A stretch of DNA of 64,000 bases from Streptomyces spinoverrucosus. GTDB lineage: Bacteria; Actinomycetota; Actinomycetes; Streptomycetales; Streptomycetaceae. The stretch spans positions 1-64,000 of the forward strand of contig NZ_JADPZX010000003.1 of the NCBI RefSeq assembly GCF_015712165.1. The letters are read 5' to 3'. This document shows, one piece after another, positions 33,334-41,093 of this stretch. The number at the start of each line of letters is the position of its first letter. Position 1 is the first letter of the stretch. The translations under genes were made by a program, and so were the position numbers. Below the pieces are notes generated by a model, which saw nothing but the letters and a program-made list of their open reading frames with translations, did no database searches and had not been told where the DNA came from.

Positions 33334-34299
33334 TCAGGAAACCGGTTCCGTGGCGGTGGCGGTGTCCGGTACGGGGTCAGGTGCGGTGGTGAGAGTCGTC
33401 AGCCGTCTCGCCGCTTCGGCGTTGAGGCGCCGGAAGTCCGCGGCCTGCGTGGGGTGGCGTTCGATCCAGTCGACGGTGGCCTGCTCATACAGACTTCGAT
33501 GGGTTTCCGATCGGCCCACCTGACGGTCGCACACGGCCGTGGCGACGGCGAGCGCGATGGCCTGGTCCCGGGACAGGGCGCTCGCCCGGGCGCGGGCGTC
33601 CTCGGGAGTGGCGAAGGCGTGGCCCCGGCCCTTTACGCAAGTGCTCCAGCGGGCGGTGGCCTCCCTGTACTCGGGGCTCCCCGTGACCGCCTGCTCCACG
33701 GGGCGGAAGCGGGCGTGTACGAAGGTGTCGGCGCGGAGCCATTTCTCGTAGTCGCCGAACAGTCTGGTGCGGGCCTGCGCGAAGCACCCGGCCGTGGGGT
33801 GCTCCATGATGCCCACTCCGGGGACGTCGACCTTGATCCTGTCCTGTCCGGACGGCCCCATCAGGGCGTCGGCCCAGGCGGCTCGCCGCTGTGGGGGCAG
33901 TTGGGCGAGGTAGGCCTGCTCCTGGCGCTCCGCACGGGAGGCCGGCAGCGGGGCGGAGTCGGCGGCCGGGCCGAAGCCCTCCCGCCGGGAGCGGGGCACG
34001 TCATCCAGTGTCAGGTCCCAGTACCTCCTCGCAGTCTCGGCCCGCAGTTCGGCCGGGTCGGTGGAGTCGTAGAAGAAGGAGAAGCCCTGGCGGGCCATGC
34101 AGTCCTGCACCAGGGCCCGTTCCGCGTCGGCGAGCAGCGCCCTTGTCCCGGCGGGCAGTTCGAGGTCGCCCGGCCGCACGGACGCCTGGTCGGGGCTGGG
34201 CGCGGGGGCCGGCGGGGAGGAGCAGGCGACGGCCGTGAGGACGAGTGGGGCGGCTGCGAGGAGGCGGATCAGGGCTCGGGCGGTACCGCTGCGCGTCAT
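33334..34299 (-). CDS. Hypothetical lipoprotein
   Basis: 321 residues with a signal peptide and lipobox (LVLTAVACSS), a Pro/Ala/Ser-rich linker and a helical, Arg/Glu-rich mature domain containing four further cysteines (QDCMARQGFSF, AGCFAQAR, RWSTCVKGRGH, AVCDRQVG), which could form two disulfides outside the cell. ATG 34299 has AAGGACCCC upstream. I do not recognise a named family; similar streptomycete lipoproteins of this size are common and uncharacterised. It stands alone between a DUF2617 set and an I36-type inhibitor gene. Confidence 0.8.
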   Translation of the reverse strand: MTRSGTARALIRLLAAAPLVLTAVACSSPPAPAPSPDQASVRPGDLELPAGTRALLADAERALVQDCMARQGFSFFYDSTDPAELRAETARRYWDLTLDDVPRSRREGFGPAADSAPLPASRAERQEQAYLAQLPPQRRAAWADALMGPSGQDRIKVDVPGVGIMEHPTAGCFAQARTRLFGDYEKWLRADTFVHARFRPVEQAVTGSPEYREATARWSTCVKGRGHAFATPEDARARASALSRDQAIALAVATAVCDRQVGRSETHRSLYEQATVDWIERHPTQAADFRRLNAEAARRLTTLTTAPDPVPDTATATEPVS

Positions 34300-34381
34300 G
34301 GGGTCCTTCCAGTACCCGTGGCGGACGTGCGGGCGGCGCGAAGACACGGCTCGCGCCGCCCGCATCTGAACACCGCGTCTC

Positions 34382-34747
34382 TCAGCAGGCGGACACCTTG
34401 CTGAGAGACGCCAGTTGCTCGGCCGGGCGGTGCTGGTACCACAGAGTGCCGGGCCGGGAGCAGGCGTAGACGGAGCTACTGGTCCGGTTGGGCTGGTAGT
34501 GGAGCTTCATGGCGTACGACGACATGCGGTTGAAGGAGGAGTTGTCGGCCTGGTACACGGTCCCGGGCACGAGGTTGGAGTGCCAGCTGAACTTCTCCCA
34601 GAACCCTGTGTGGTTGGGGCCGGTCCAGACGCAGTAGTTGCCGGACGGGCAGTCGTGCGGGACCGCCTGTGCGGGGGCGGCGGTGAGGACGCCGCCGGCG
34701 AGCAGCGCGGCGACGACGGACGCCACGGAAACAGCTTTCTTGATCAT
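34382..34747 (-). CDS. Secreted peptidase inhibitor family I36 (beta/gamma-crystallin-like)
   Basis: 121 residues: Sec signal peptide ending AQA (about residue 28), then a small domain with DCPSGNYCVWTGPNHTGFWEKF, the hallmark of I36/SMPI-like inhibitors, and four cysteines likely forming two disulfides. The family's founder inhibits metallo- and serine proteases of Streptomyces. ATG 34747 gives a standard signal peptide. The gene stands alone, with an inverted-repeat pair (34847-34914) upstream that may be its control region. Inhibitory activity here is assumed from the family. Confidence 0.83.
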   Translation of the reverse strand: MIKKAVSVASVVAALLAGGVLTAAPAQAVPHDCPSGNYCVWTGPNHTGFWEKFSWHSNLVPGTVYQADNSSFNRMSSYAMKLHYQPNRTSSSVYACSRPGTLWYQHRPAEQLASLSKVSAC

Positions 34748-34846
34748 GGGTCACCTCGGTTGACGCAGAAACGGAAAGGCCCGGCGGCTGGGCGTCGGGC
34801 GAGATCGATGGTGGGACCCGTTCTTCCGGGGTGGCAACGGCCGCCG

Positions 34847-34914
34847 GCTGTCCCGGACAGGACTTTCGACGTCCGCGCTGTTCGGACGCGCGTCCGGACG
34901 CTGTCCCGGACAGG
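34847..34914. repeat. Two copies of a 13-bp palindrome 53 bp apart
   Basis: CTGTCCCGGACAG occurs at 34848-34860 and 34901-34913, within identical flanks GCTG...AGG. Each copy is an inverted repeat around a central C, and the spacing is about five helical turns. Between them lie further CGTCCG/CGGACG repeats. They are 100-170 bases upstream of the I36 inhibitor gene and look like a dual operator. Confidence 0.55.
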
Positions 34915-34921
34915 CCGACTG

Positions 34922-34958
34922 AGCCGCCACCCGGCAAAGACCCGCCCGGGTGGCGGCT
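34922..34958. terminator. Perfect 13-bp inverted repeat (terminator-like)
   Basis: The arm AGCCGCCACCCGG (34922-34934) pairs exactly with 34946-34958 across an 11-base loop. It follows the decayed sigma-factor fragment and precedes the I36 control region, so it probably ends a leftward transcript. There is no U-tract. Confidence 0.6.
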
Positions 34959-35088
34959 GTCCGTGTGGGTCAGGCTGTCAGGCGGTGCTTGGCCGAGGGC
35001 TGTTGGCCGACGCGGTCGACCACCGCGCGCCGGAGGACCGCGCTGGTGTGGAAGAGGACGCCGGGCCGGCCGTTGCGATCGGCAGGTA

Positions 35089-35301
35089 CTACCGCCCGGT
35101 TCCGTGCGCATCCGCCTCCTCGCTCGGCGCGCGCAGCCGGGCACGGGCCCGGGGCAGGCGGGAGCGCACGGTGCCGACCGACACGCCCAGGGCCTTGGCC
35201 GCCTGACGGTGATCCAGGCCCTCGCACCCGCACAGCGCCGGCACCTCGCGGTCCTGCCGCCGCAGCCGCCGGGCGTCGTCCACGCGGGTGGCGGCCGTCA
35301 C
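35089..35301 (-). pseudogene. ECF sigma-factor fragment (region 4 only)
   Basis: A 70-codon frame whose middle reads GLDHRQAAKALGVSVGTVRSRLPRARARLR, the region-4 helix-turn-helix of ECF sigma factors. The region-2 half is missing upstream, where the rightward SRPBCC gene starts, so it is a remnant rather than a functional sigma factor. The N-terminal 20 residues are unlike region 3/linker sequence. The rightward gene at 35335 may have been joined here by the same rearrangement. Confidence 0.6.
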
Positions 35302-35334
35302 ATGTGGCGCTTCCCCGCCGAGTATGTTGAGGGC

Positions 35335-35808
35335 ATGTACTCGACGCGGGTTTCAGGGCGGGTCAACGCCTCGCGTGCGGCGGTGTACCGGGCGCTGGTG
35401 GACGCGCAGGCCATCGCTCAGTGGCGGGTGCCGGACGGAATGCGCAGCGAGGTGCACGAGTTCGAGGCCCGTGAGGGTGGCAGGTTCCGTGTGTCGCTCA
35501 CGTACGACATGCCGGGCGCGGCCGGCAAGACGAGCCGCCACACCGACACTTACCACGGCCACTTCGCGAAGCTCGTGCCCGATGAGCAGGTGGTGGAGGT
35601 CCTCGAGTTCGAGACGGCGGACCCCGCCCTGCGCGGCACGATGACGATGACCACCACGCTCACCGACGCGGACGGTGGCACGGACGTCGTCGTGGTGCAC
35701 GAGGGGATTCCCGACGCCGTACCCGCCGCGGACAACGAGACGGGCACGCGCATGGCGCTGGCGAAGCTCGCCAGGCTGGTGGAGTCGGGCGAGCTTCGTG
35801 CGGGCTGA
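35335..35808 (+). CDS. SRPBCC / AHSA1-like domain protein
   Basis: 157 residues with the START-like ligand-pocket fold: N-terminal strand RVSGRVNASRAAVYRALVDAQAIAQWRVPDGM and the closing helix NETGTRMALAKLARLVESGEL. Typical AHSA1-type members bind small hydrophobic molecules or act in stress responses; no specific role can be given. ATG 35335 has GAGGGC immediately upstream. It stands alone; downstream are repeated short phrases (GGGCTGAGGGATTCGGGC-like, 35806-35860) before the convergent gene. Confidence 0.8.
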   Translation: MYSTRVSGRVNASRAAVYRALVDAQAIAQWRVPDGMRSEVHEFEAREGGRFRVSLTYDMPGAAGKTSRHTDTYHGHFAKLVPDEQVVEVLEFETADPALRGTMTMTTTLTDADGGTDVVVVHEGIPDAVPAADNETGTRMALAKLARLVESGELRAG

Positions 35809-35921
35809 GGGATTCGGGCCGAGAGATTTGGGCTGAGAGGGATTGGGCTGAGGGATTCGGGCTGACGGACCGTCCGGCGGCTTGTCGGTCCTGCGGGACC
35901 GGTCCGGCGGCGCGTCGGTCC

Positions 35922-36536
35922 TCAGCGGGCCCCGGTCCAGTTGTGCGCCACGTCCACCACGATGCGGTCCGTCAGCACCAGTACCCGGAAGGGCAGCCGC
36001 GCCCGCACTCCGAGTCCGACCTGCGTCTCGCCCTCGAAGCTGGCCGCGAAGCGCGCGTCCCGGAAGGTGCGGTATCCCGTGAGATCCACGCCCGGCAGCG
36101 GGCGGCCCGCCCGACCGGGGTACGTCGGCTCGCCGGTTTCGGGGTCGTAGGCGGGTGCGGTCACCCGTACTTCGAGGATGGCTCCGCCGCTCACCGGAAT
36201 CGGGTGGCCCGATCCGTCCTGGTGGAGCTGGTCGACGTACCTGACCGAGTAGCCGAGCCCGCTGGTGCCCGCGCCGGGGATGTCGACGACCATCCGGTCA
36301 TAGCAGGCCTGGCGGCCGGTCCTGATGTTCGTGACCGGCTCGGTCGTGCTGACGGTGCGGGTCTTGGCCGTGCTGCCCCAGCCCGTCGGACACGCCGTGG
36401 CCGGCGCGGTGGCGGCGCGGGCCGAGGTGGCCTGTGCCGGGGCGGCCTGGGCCGGAGTGGCCGCGACCGCCGACGTGGCGCCCATGAGCGCGAGCGCCAC
36501 CCACACCGTCCCCTTCACTGTTCCTTTTCGCGCCAT
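35922..36536 (-). CDS. Secreted AMIN-like domain protein
   Basis: 204 residues with a Sec signal peptide (MARKGTVKGTVWVALALMGATSAVAA) and an Ala/Pro/Thr-rich linker. The mature domain has one Cys pair (ACPTG... and QACYDRMVVDIPG) and ends RVLVLTDRIVVDVAHNW, the strand pattern of small AMIN-like secreted domains in actinobacteria. Function is unknown; AMIN domains bind cell-wall material. ATG 36536 has GGGG five bases upstream. No operon partner: the next leftward gene upstream begins at 37167. Confidence 0.72.
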   Translation of the reverse strand: MARKGTVKGTVWVALALMGATSAVAATPAQAAPAQATSARAATAPATACPTGWGSTAKTRTVSTTEPVTNIRTGRQACYDRMVVDIPGAGTSGLGYSVRYVDQLHQDGSGHPIPVSGGAILEVRVTAPAYDPETGEPTYPGRAGRPLPGVDLTGYRTFRDARFAASFEGETQVGLGVRARLPFRVLVLTDRIVVDVAHNWTGAR

Positions 36537-36702
36537 TGCATCCCCAAGGTGTGCATGTTGGTGATATCTGCTGAGACAACCGGGATAGCCGAAAGGTTGC
36601 ACTTGGTGATCACGCGTTGTCATGCCTCGGGGGCAGGCGCAAACCCCCGAGGATGCTCGCGCCGAGAGAGGGACGAGCTCTCGGGGGTTGTGCCGGTCGG
36701 GG

Positions 36703-37167
36703 TCAGGACGGTCCGGGCTTGATGCGTCCGCGCCACCCTCCGGTTTCGCCTCCACGCTGCTCGATGAAGTCCTTGAACCGCCGCATGTCGCCCTTGATGC
36801 GCCGGTCGATAACCCCTGCCATGTCCGCGGTCTTCTCCGCGGCGCCCGTGGGTTCGACGTCCATCACCAGTTCCACGCGGGTGTGCGTGTCGTCCACGCG
36901 CTGGAAGCGAACGGAGCCCTTCTGCTGGGTCTCACCCGAGGTGGTACGCCAGGTGATCCGCTCGTCGGGGAGCTGGTCGACGATCTCGGTGTCGAACTCC
37001 CGGCGTACTCCGCCGATCTTGGTGGTCCAGTGGTTGTGGCGGTCGTCGAGCTGCCTGACCTCCTCGACGCCCTCCATGAAGTTGGGGAACTCCTCGAACT
37101 GGGTCCACTGGTTGTAGGCGGTGTGCAGGGGGACCTCGACCTCTACTGCTTCCTTGACCGTGCTCAT
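36703..37167 (-). CDS. SRPBCC (polyketide cyclase/COQ10-like) protein
   Basis: 154 residues. The N-terminal MSTVKEAVEVEVPLHTAYNQWTQFEEFPNFMEGVEEV and later GETQQKGSVRFQRVDDTHTRVEL are typical of the polyketide_cyc2 branch of START-like proteins found widely in Streptomyces, often stress-linked. A strong ribosome site (AGGAGG, six bases) fixes ATG 37167. No enzymatic residues can be named. It is divergent from the zinc-ribbon gene at 37451. Confidence 0.82.
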   Translation of the reverse strand: MSTVKEAVEVEVPLHTAYNQWTQFEEFPNFMEGVEEVRQLDDRHNHWTTKIGGVRREFDTEIVDQLPDERITWRTTSGETQQKGSVRFQRVDDTHTRVELVMDVEPTGAAEKTADMAGVIDRRIKGDMRRFKDFIEQRGGETGGWRGRIKPGPS

Positions 37168-37450
37168 GTCCGACCTCCTTGGCGATCGAGTGCGGCGGGC
37201 CGCGGGCCCGCCGTGCGGATCTCGGAACAGTGCAGCGAGTACCCGGGGAGCGCGACTTGACAGCAGGGAACCTGAACGAGTCGCTGTACGTGGTGGCGGC
37301 CGCACCGGGCGTTGCGGTCGCCCTGCCCTTTCATGCGTGCGGTGCCATTTGGCTCGGCGTATCGGTGTGTACGACGCTGTATTCCGTGCGCACACCGCGC
37401 CACTCGTCGGCTCCGTGCCGACCGACGTCGTTCCGGGAGGGAATGTCCGC

Positions 37451-37741
37451 ATGATCATCTTCGGCACCAAGGGATACCTGTACCAGATCGCGATACTGAC
37501 GCTGCTGTGCGGCAGTTGCGGCAACCCCGCCGCACACACGCTCAGGAAGCGCGTCACGAAGTTCACGCTGTTCTTCGTGCCGCTGTTCCCCTTCTCGACG
37601 AAGTACTCGACCCAGTGCACCTTCTGCGGTGCGGAACAGAGGGTGACCAAGGAGCAGGCGGAGCAGTTGCAGGCGCAGGCGGCGGGCGGGCAGGGTGGTC
37701 GGCCGTACGGGCAGCCGCAGCAGCAGCCGTACCAGTCCTGA
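37451..37741 (+). CDS. Zinc-ribbon domain protein
   Basis: 96 residues. Two Cys pairs, CGSCGN (residues about 20-25) and CTFCG (about 56-60), make a zinc ribbon; between them lies a hydrophobic stretch (TKFTLFFVPLFPFSTKYS) that may sit at the membrane. The C-terminus is Gln/Gly-rich and disordered. Similar small zinc-ribbon proteins are common in Streptomyces without a known function. ATG 37451 has GGAGGGAATGTCCGC upstream. Confidence 0.78.
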   Translation: MIIFGTKGYLYQIAILTLLCGSCGNPAAHTLRKRVTKFTLFFVPLFPFSTKYSTQCTFCGAEQRVTKEQAEQLQAQAAGGQGGRPYGQPQQQPYQS

Positions 37742-37800
37742 AGCCAGAGGCCTCCGCCCCGCCGGGAGGCACGGCGTCGGCCGAGGCGCCGCCGAGCGGG

Positions 37801-38193
37801 TCAGGCCCCGGTCGACTCCCGGGCGATGGCGTCGAAGCGGGCGCCCATCTGCTCGGCCAGGGCCTTGGCGGCCGACAGCGGGCGGACCATGACCATGAGC
37901 TCCGCGATCCTCCCGTCCTCGTTCATGCGCAGGAAGTCGCAGCCCTGGAGCTGCTTCCCGGCGACCGTCGCGGTGAAGACCAGGGCGTGGTCGCGGGCGT
38001 CGGGGGCGCCGATCTCCCGCTCGTAGGAGAAGTCCTCGAAGACCTCGGAGACGGCGCGCAGGATCGCCGTCGTGATGGCCTTGCCGGTGTACGGCTTGAA
38101 GACGACGGGGCTGGTGAAGACGACGTCGTCGGCCAGCAGGGCCTCCACGGCGTCGATGTCCTTGTTCTCGACCGCCTGACGGAACGGATGCAT
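37801..38193 (-). CDS. NTF2/SnoaL-like domain protein
   Basis: 130 residues beginning MHPFRQAVENKDIDAVEALLADDVVFTSPVVFKPYTG, the NTF2-like cone fold used by SnoaL cyclases and many small-molecule binding proteins. ATG 38193 has GAGG eight bases upstream. Longer starts at 38211 and 38223 are possible, but one of the two TCAA-N4-TTGA operator sites (38220-38231) touches them. Divergent from the PadR regulator gene, which probably controls it. Substrate unknown. Confidence 0.8.
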   Translation of the reverse strand: MHPFRQAVENKDIDAVEALLADDVVFTSPVVFKPYTGKAITTAILRAVSEVFEDFSYEREIGAPDARDHALVFTATVAGKQLQGCDFLRMNEDGRIAELMVMVRPLSAAKALAEQMGARFDAIARESTGA

Positions 38194-38219
38194 CCGGCTC
38201 ACCTCGGGCATTCGGATAG

Positions 38220-38294
38220 TCAACGAATTGAATAGGTGCGAGGTTAGGGGTGGGGGTCCGGCATGTCCAGGGTTTGGTACTCAACTCGTTGAGT
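38220..38294. promoter_or_regulatory. Two TCAA-N4-TTGA palindromes, likely PadR operators
   Basis: TCAACGAATTGA (38220-38231) and ACTCAACTCGTTGAGT (38279-38294, exact 7-2-7 palindrome) lie 61 bp apart in the divergent promoter region between the NTF2-like gene and the PadR gene. The second is about 27 bases before the PadR start and overlaps its promoter; TAGCGT at 38309-38314 is a possible -10, giving a leaderless message from ATG 38321. Confidence 0.6.
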
Positions 38295-38320
38295 AGTCAA
38301 CGCGGTGCTAGCGTGGCGCG

Positions 38321-38884
38321 ATGGCATTGCGCAACGCGGTGATGGCCGCACTGCTGGAGGGCGAGGCGTCCGGGTACGACCTCGCGAAGGCGTTCGACGC
38401 CTCCGTCGCCAACTTCTGGACGGCCACCCCTCAGCAGCTCTACCGGGAGCTGGAACGCATGGAGGGCGAGGGCCTCGTCGCCGCCCGTGTGGTCGAGCAG
38501 GAGCGGCGGCCCAACAAGCGGCTGTTCTCCCTCACCGAGGCCGGCCTCGCGGCCGTACGGACCTACGTCGCCGAGCCGCCCGCCCGGCCGACCGCCATCC
38601 GGGACGAGCTGATGGTCAAGGTCCAGTGCGCCGATGTCGGCGACATCGAGGCCGTGCGCGCGGCGATCGCCGAGCGCGGGGAGTGGGCCGCCGCCAAGCT
38701 GGCCCGCTACGAACGGCTCCGGGAGCGGATGCTGGGCGGGCGCACGGAGGACGAGTACTTCGCGCAGGCCGAGCGGATCGGCCCGTATCTCACGCTGCTG
38801 CGGGGGATGTCCTTCGAGCGGGAGAACCTGCGCTGGTGCGAGCTGGCGTTGGTGCGGTTGGAGGAGCGCGCGGGCGTGCGCTAG
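38321..38884 (+). CDS. PadR family transcriptional regulator
   Basis: 187 residues. The winged-helix DNA-binding domain occupies the first about 85 residues (LEGEASGYDLAKAFDASVANFWTATPQQLYRELERMEGEGLV, then KRLFSLTEAGLAAV), followed by a dimerising Vir_act_alpha-like helical domain (DELMVKVQC to ELALVRLEERAG). PadR proteins typically repress the divergent gene and respond to small molecules. The start at 38321 seems to coincide with the transcript start. Confidence 0.9.
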   Translation: MALRNAVMAALLEGEASGYDLAKAFDASVANFWTATPQQLYRELERMEGEGLVAARVVEQERRPNKRLFSLTEAGLAAVRTYVAEPPARPTAIRDELMVKVQCADVGDIEAVRAAIAERGEWAAAKLARYERLRERMLGGRTEDEYFAQAERIGPYLTLLRGMSFERENLRWCELALVRLEERAGVR

Positions 38885-38913
38885 ACGTCGGCGTCCCCGG
38901 GGCGTCCGCACAC

Positions 38914-39159
38914 GTGCGTGCCGTCGCTTGGAGCCTGTCGACGTACCTGCGCCCCCTCCTGCTGCACGACCTGCGCGAGGTCCACGTCAGGGCGTCTGAG
39001 GTCTCCCTGGACTGGGAGCTGGTCGCCCGGGCGGCCCAGGCGACCGCCGACGAACGGCTCCTGGACCTCGTACGCCAGTGCCACCCCGACACCCTGCGCC
39101 AGCTGCGCTGGGCGAACGCCAGCCTCAAGGGCAACGCGCCCCAGGTGCTGACGAGTTGA
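38914..39159 (+). pseudogene. Fragment of unknown gene (81 codons)
   Basis: A frame of plausible protein character (VRAVAWSLSTYLRPLLL, then VSLDWELVARAAQATADERLLDLVRQCHPDTLRQLRWANASLKG) runs from GTG 38914 to 39159 but has no ribosome site. I recognise no family. It might be a decayed remnant or a very short real gene following padR by 29 bases. It sits where haem permease genes would be expected downstream of hmuT, but on the other strand. Confidence 0.35.
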
Positions 39160-39168
39160 GGCCGACGC

Positions 39169-40221
39169 TCACCCCTGGTGCACCCGGTCCACCAGGATGT
39201 CGATCACCAGGGGGGTGCGCGGGCCGAAGCTCAGCAGGACGCCGTCTTCGAGGGTCACGACACGGCGGTTCAGGCCGGCCGGCGTCTCACGGATGCCCGG
39301 CACGTCGAGCAGGCCCTCGACGCCGCCGACCGACTCCAGGCCCTTGCTCATCATCAGGATCACGTCCGGCTGGGCCTTGATGAGGGCCTCGCTGGTCAGG
39401 GGCGTGAACGGCTTGTCCAGGCCGGACTCGACGCCCGCGTCCACCGCGCCGGCGGCGTCGATCAGCGAGTCGGCCCCGGAGCCCTTGCCGCCCATGAGGT
39501 ACACGGCCGCACTGCCGCGCATGTAGAGGAAGGCCACCGTCGGCCGGCTGCCCTCGGGGACCGCCGCACGGGCCGCCGCGAGGTCCTTGTCGATCCGGGA
39601 GTTGAGGGCCCTGCCCGCCTCCGGGACGCCGAGGGCCTCGGCGACGCGGGTGGTGCGCGTCGAGACGTCGGCCAGTTCGGTGGCCGGATCGAGCACGACG
39701 ACGGGGACACCGGCGGCACGGATCTGGTCGATCGCCTCCTTCGGGCCGGTGTCCGTGTCGGCGAGCACGACGGTGGGACGCAGGGACAGCACGCTCTCCG
39801 CGCTCACGTCGTGCGCCTTGGTGACCAGGGGGAGGTCCTTCGCCTCCTCGAACGTGGCCGTGATGTCGCGGCCGACGACCCGGTCGCCCAGTCCGAGGGT
39901 GAAGACGGTCTCCGCCACACCGCCGTTGAGCGGCAGGATCCGGGAGGCGTCCTCGACGGTCACCTCCCGTCCGTCGGAGGACTCGACCGTGACGGGCAAC
40001 TCCGGTGTCGGCGGCTCCCCCTGGAGCGGCACGAGGGAGTTCTTCGCGAGCTGCTTCTGCGCCGCCACGGCACGCTCGCTCGCGGAGCCCGGGGACGTGT
40101 CCGCCCCCGTGGAACCGGCACCGCCCCCGCAGGCCGCCGTCAGCAGCGCGAGGGCCAGGGCGAGGACGACGGCGCCCCGCCGGTGCGACGGGCGGCGACG
40201 GGGTCTTCCGGAAGTGCGCAT
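39169..40221 (-). CDS. hmuT: Haem/hemin ABC transporter substrate-binding lipoprotein HmuT-like
   Basis: 350 residues. Signal peptide with lipobox (LALLTAACGG) then a class III binding-protein fold: DASRILPLNGGVAETVFTLGLGDRVVGRD, the central helix region and the C-terminal LVIDILVDRVH. This is the cell-surface haem receptor layout of actinobacterial HmuT. The DmdR/IdeR-type iron box at 40268 lies in its divergent promoter, so it should be induced by iron limitation. Unusually, the HmuU permease and HmuV ATPase genes do not follow; the locus ends at 39169. Confidence 0.88.
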   Translation of the reverse strand: MRTSGRPRRRPSHRRGAVVLALALALLTAACGGGAGSTGADTSPGSASERAVAAQKQLAKNSLVPLQGEPPTPELPVTVESSDGREVTVEDASRILPLNGGVAETVFTLGLGDRVVGRDITATFEEAKDLPLVTKAHDVSAESVLSLRPTVVLADTDTGPKEAIDQIRAAGVPVVVLDPATELADVSTRTTRVAEALGVPEAGRALNSRIDKDLAAARAAVPEGSRPTVAFLYMRGSAAVYLMGGKGSGADSLIDAAGAVDAGVESGLDKPFTPLTSEALIKAQPDVILMMSKGLESVGGVEGLLDVPGIRETPAGLNRRVVTLEDGVLLSFGPRTPLVIDILVDRVHQG

Positions 40222-40267
40222 GGAATCGGCCTTTCCTCTCTGCCGGCTCTCTCAGTTGAGCAATAGT

Positions 40268-40286
40268 TTAGGTTAGGCTCTCCTAA
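40268..40286. promoter_or_regulatory. Iron box (DmdR1/IdeR/DtxR type)
   Basis: TTAGGTTAGGCTCTCCTAA differs from the 19-base consensus (TTAGGTTAGGCTAACCTAA) at two positions. It lies between divergent hmuT and the 40311 gene and is well placed to repress both when iron is plentiful. Confidence 0.88.
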
Positions 40287-40310
40287 GTTATCGTGTGGTG
40301 GGGGTGTTCC

Positions 40311-41060
40311 ATGACATGGCCAAGTGACCTGCGGAATCGGCGAGTTGGGCGGTTCGGCGTGGCCGCCGCATCGGTCGCGGTGCTGACAGCGACCTCCCCG
40401 GCGGTCGCCGCCGGGACGTCGGCCACCGGGCCCGAGGGGCAGAAACTCACCGTCTCCAAGGCGTCCGGCCTCGATCCGGCGGGCGAGACGGTGACCGTGT
40501 CCGGCTCCGGCTACAACACCGAGAAGGGCATCTACGTCGCCTTCTGCGTGGACAACGGAGCCGGCAGGACCCCCACGCCCTGCGTGGGCGGAGTGGACAT
40601 GTCCGGCGAGTCCGGGGCGTCCGCGTGGGTCTCCTCCAACCCGCCGTCGTACGGGGAGGGGCTCGCGAAGCCGTACCAGGGCAGCGGGCACAAGGGCTCG
40701 TTCTCCGTGCGGATCAAGGTGCGGGCGAAGGACGCGAACACCGACTGCACCAAGTCCGGCATCACCTGCGCGGTCATCACCCGCAACGACCACACGCGGG
40801 GCGGTGACCAGAGCCAGACGGTACGGGTTCCGGTCACGTTCGGCGGAAGTGGCGGGGGTGCGGCTGCCGGTGACGCGCCGTCGGCCACGCCGAGTGCGTC
40901 CACCACCACCGGCGGCGGCGAGAAGACGTCGAAGGGCCCGCTGGCCAGTACCGGCTCGGACCTCGCGGTGCCGCTCGGGCTCACCGCCGCCGGGCTGGTC
41001 GCCGCCGGGACCGGCACCTGGTTCTGGGCGCGGCGGCGGCGCACGGGACATGCGGGCTGA
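40311..41060 (+). CDS. LASTG-anchored surface protein with one Cys-containing Ig-like module
   Basis: 249 residues: Sec signal peptide; one module (about 35-175) with GQKLTVSKASGLDPAGETVTVSGSGY, EKGIYVAFC, TPTPCVGG, NTDCTKSGITC and a closing PVTF; a Ser/Thr/Gly linker; then the sortase signal LASTG at 211-215, a hydrophobic helix and a basic tail. LAxTG is the class E sortase type of Streptomyces. The same module recurs in the proteins at 42261 (once) and 42888 (twice). Four module cysteines probably form two disulfides, like the neocarzinostatin fold (inference). ATG 40311 has GGGGGTG upstream. Confidence 0.85.
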   Translation: MTWPSDLRNRRVGRFGVAAASVAVLTATSPAVAAGTSATGPEGQKLTVSKASGLDPAGETVTVSGSGYNTEKGIYVAFCVDNGAGRTPTPCVGGVDMSGESGASAWVSSNPPSYGEGLAKPYQGSGHKGSFSVRIKVRAKDANTDCTKSGITCAVITRNDHTRGGDQSQTVRVPVTFGGSGGGAAAGDAPSATPSASTTTGGGEKTSKGPLASTGSDLAVPLGLTAAGLVAAGTGTWFWARRRRTGHAG

Positions 41061-41093
41061 CGTCGACATCAGCGGCGTACTGCACAGAGAGGC

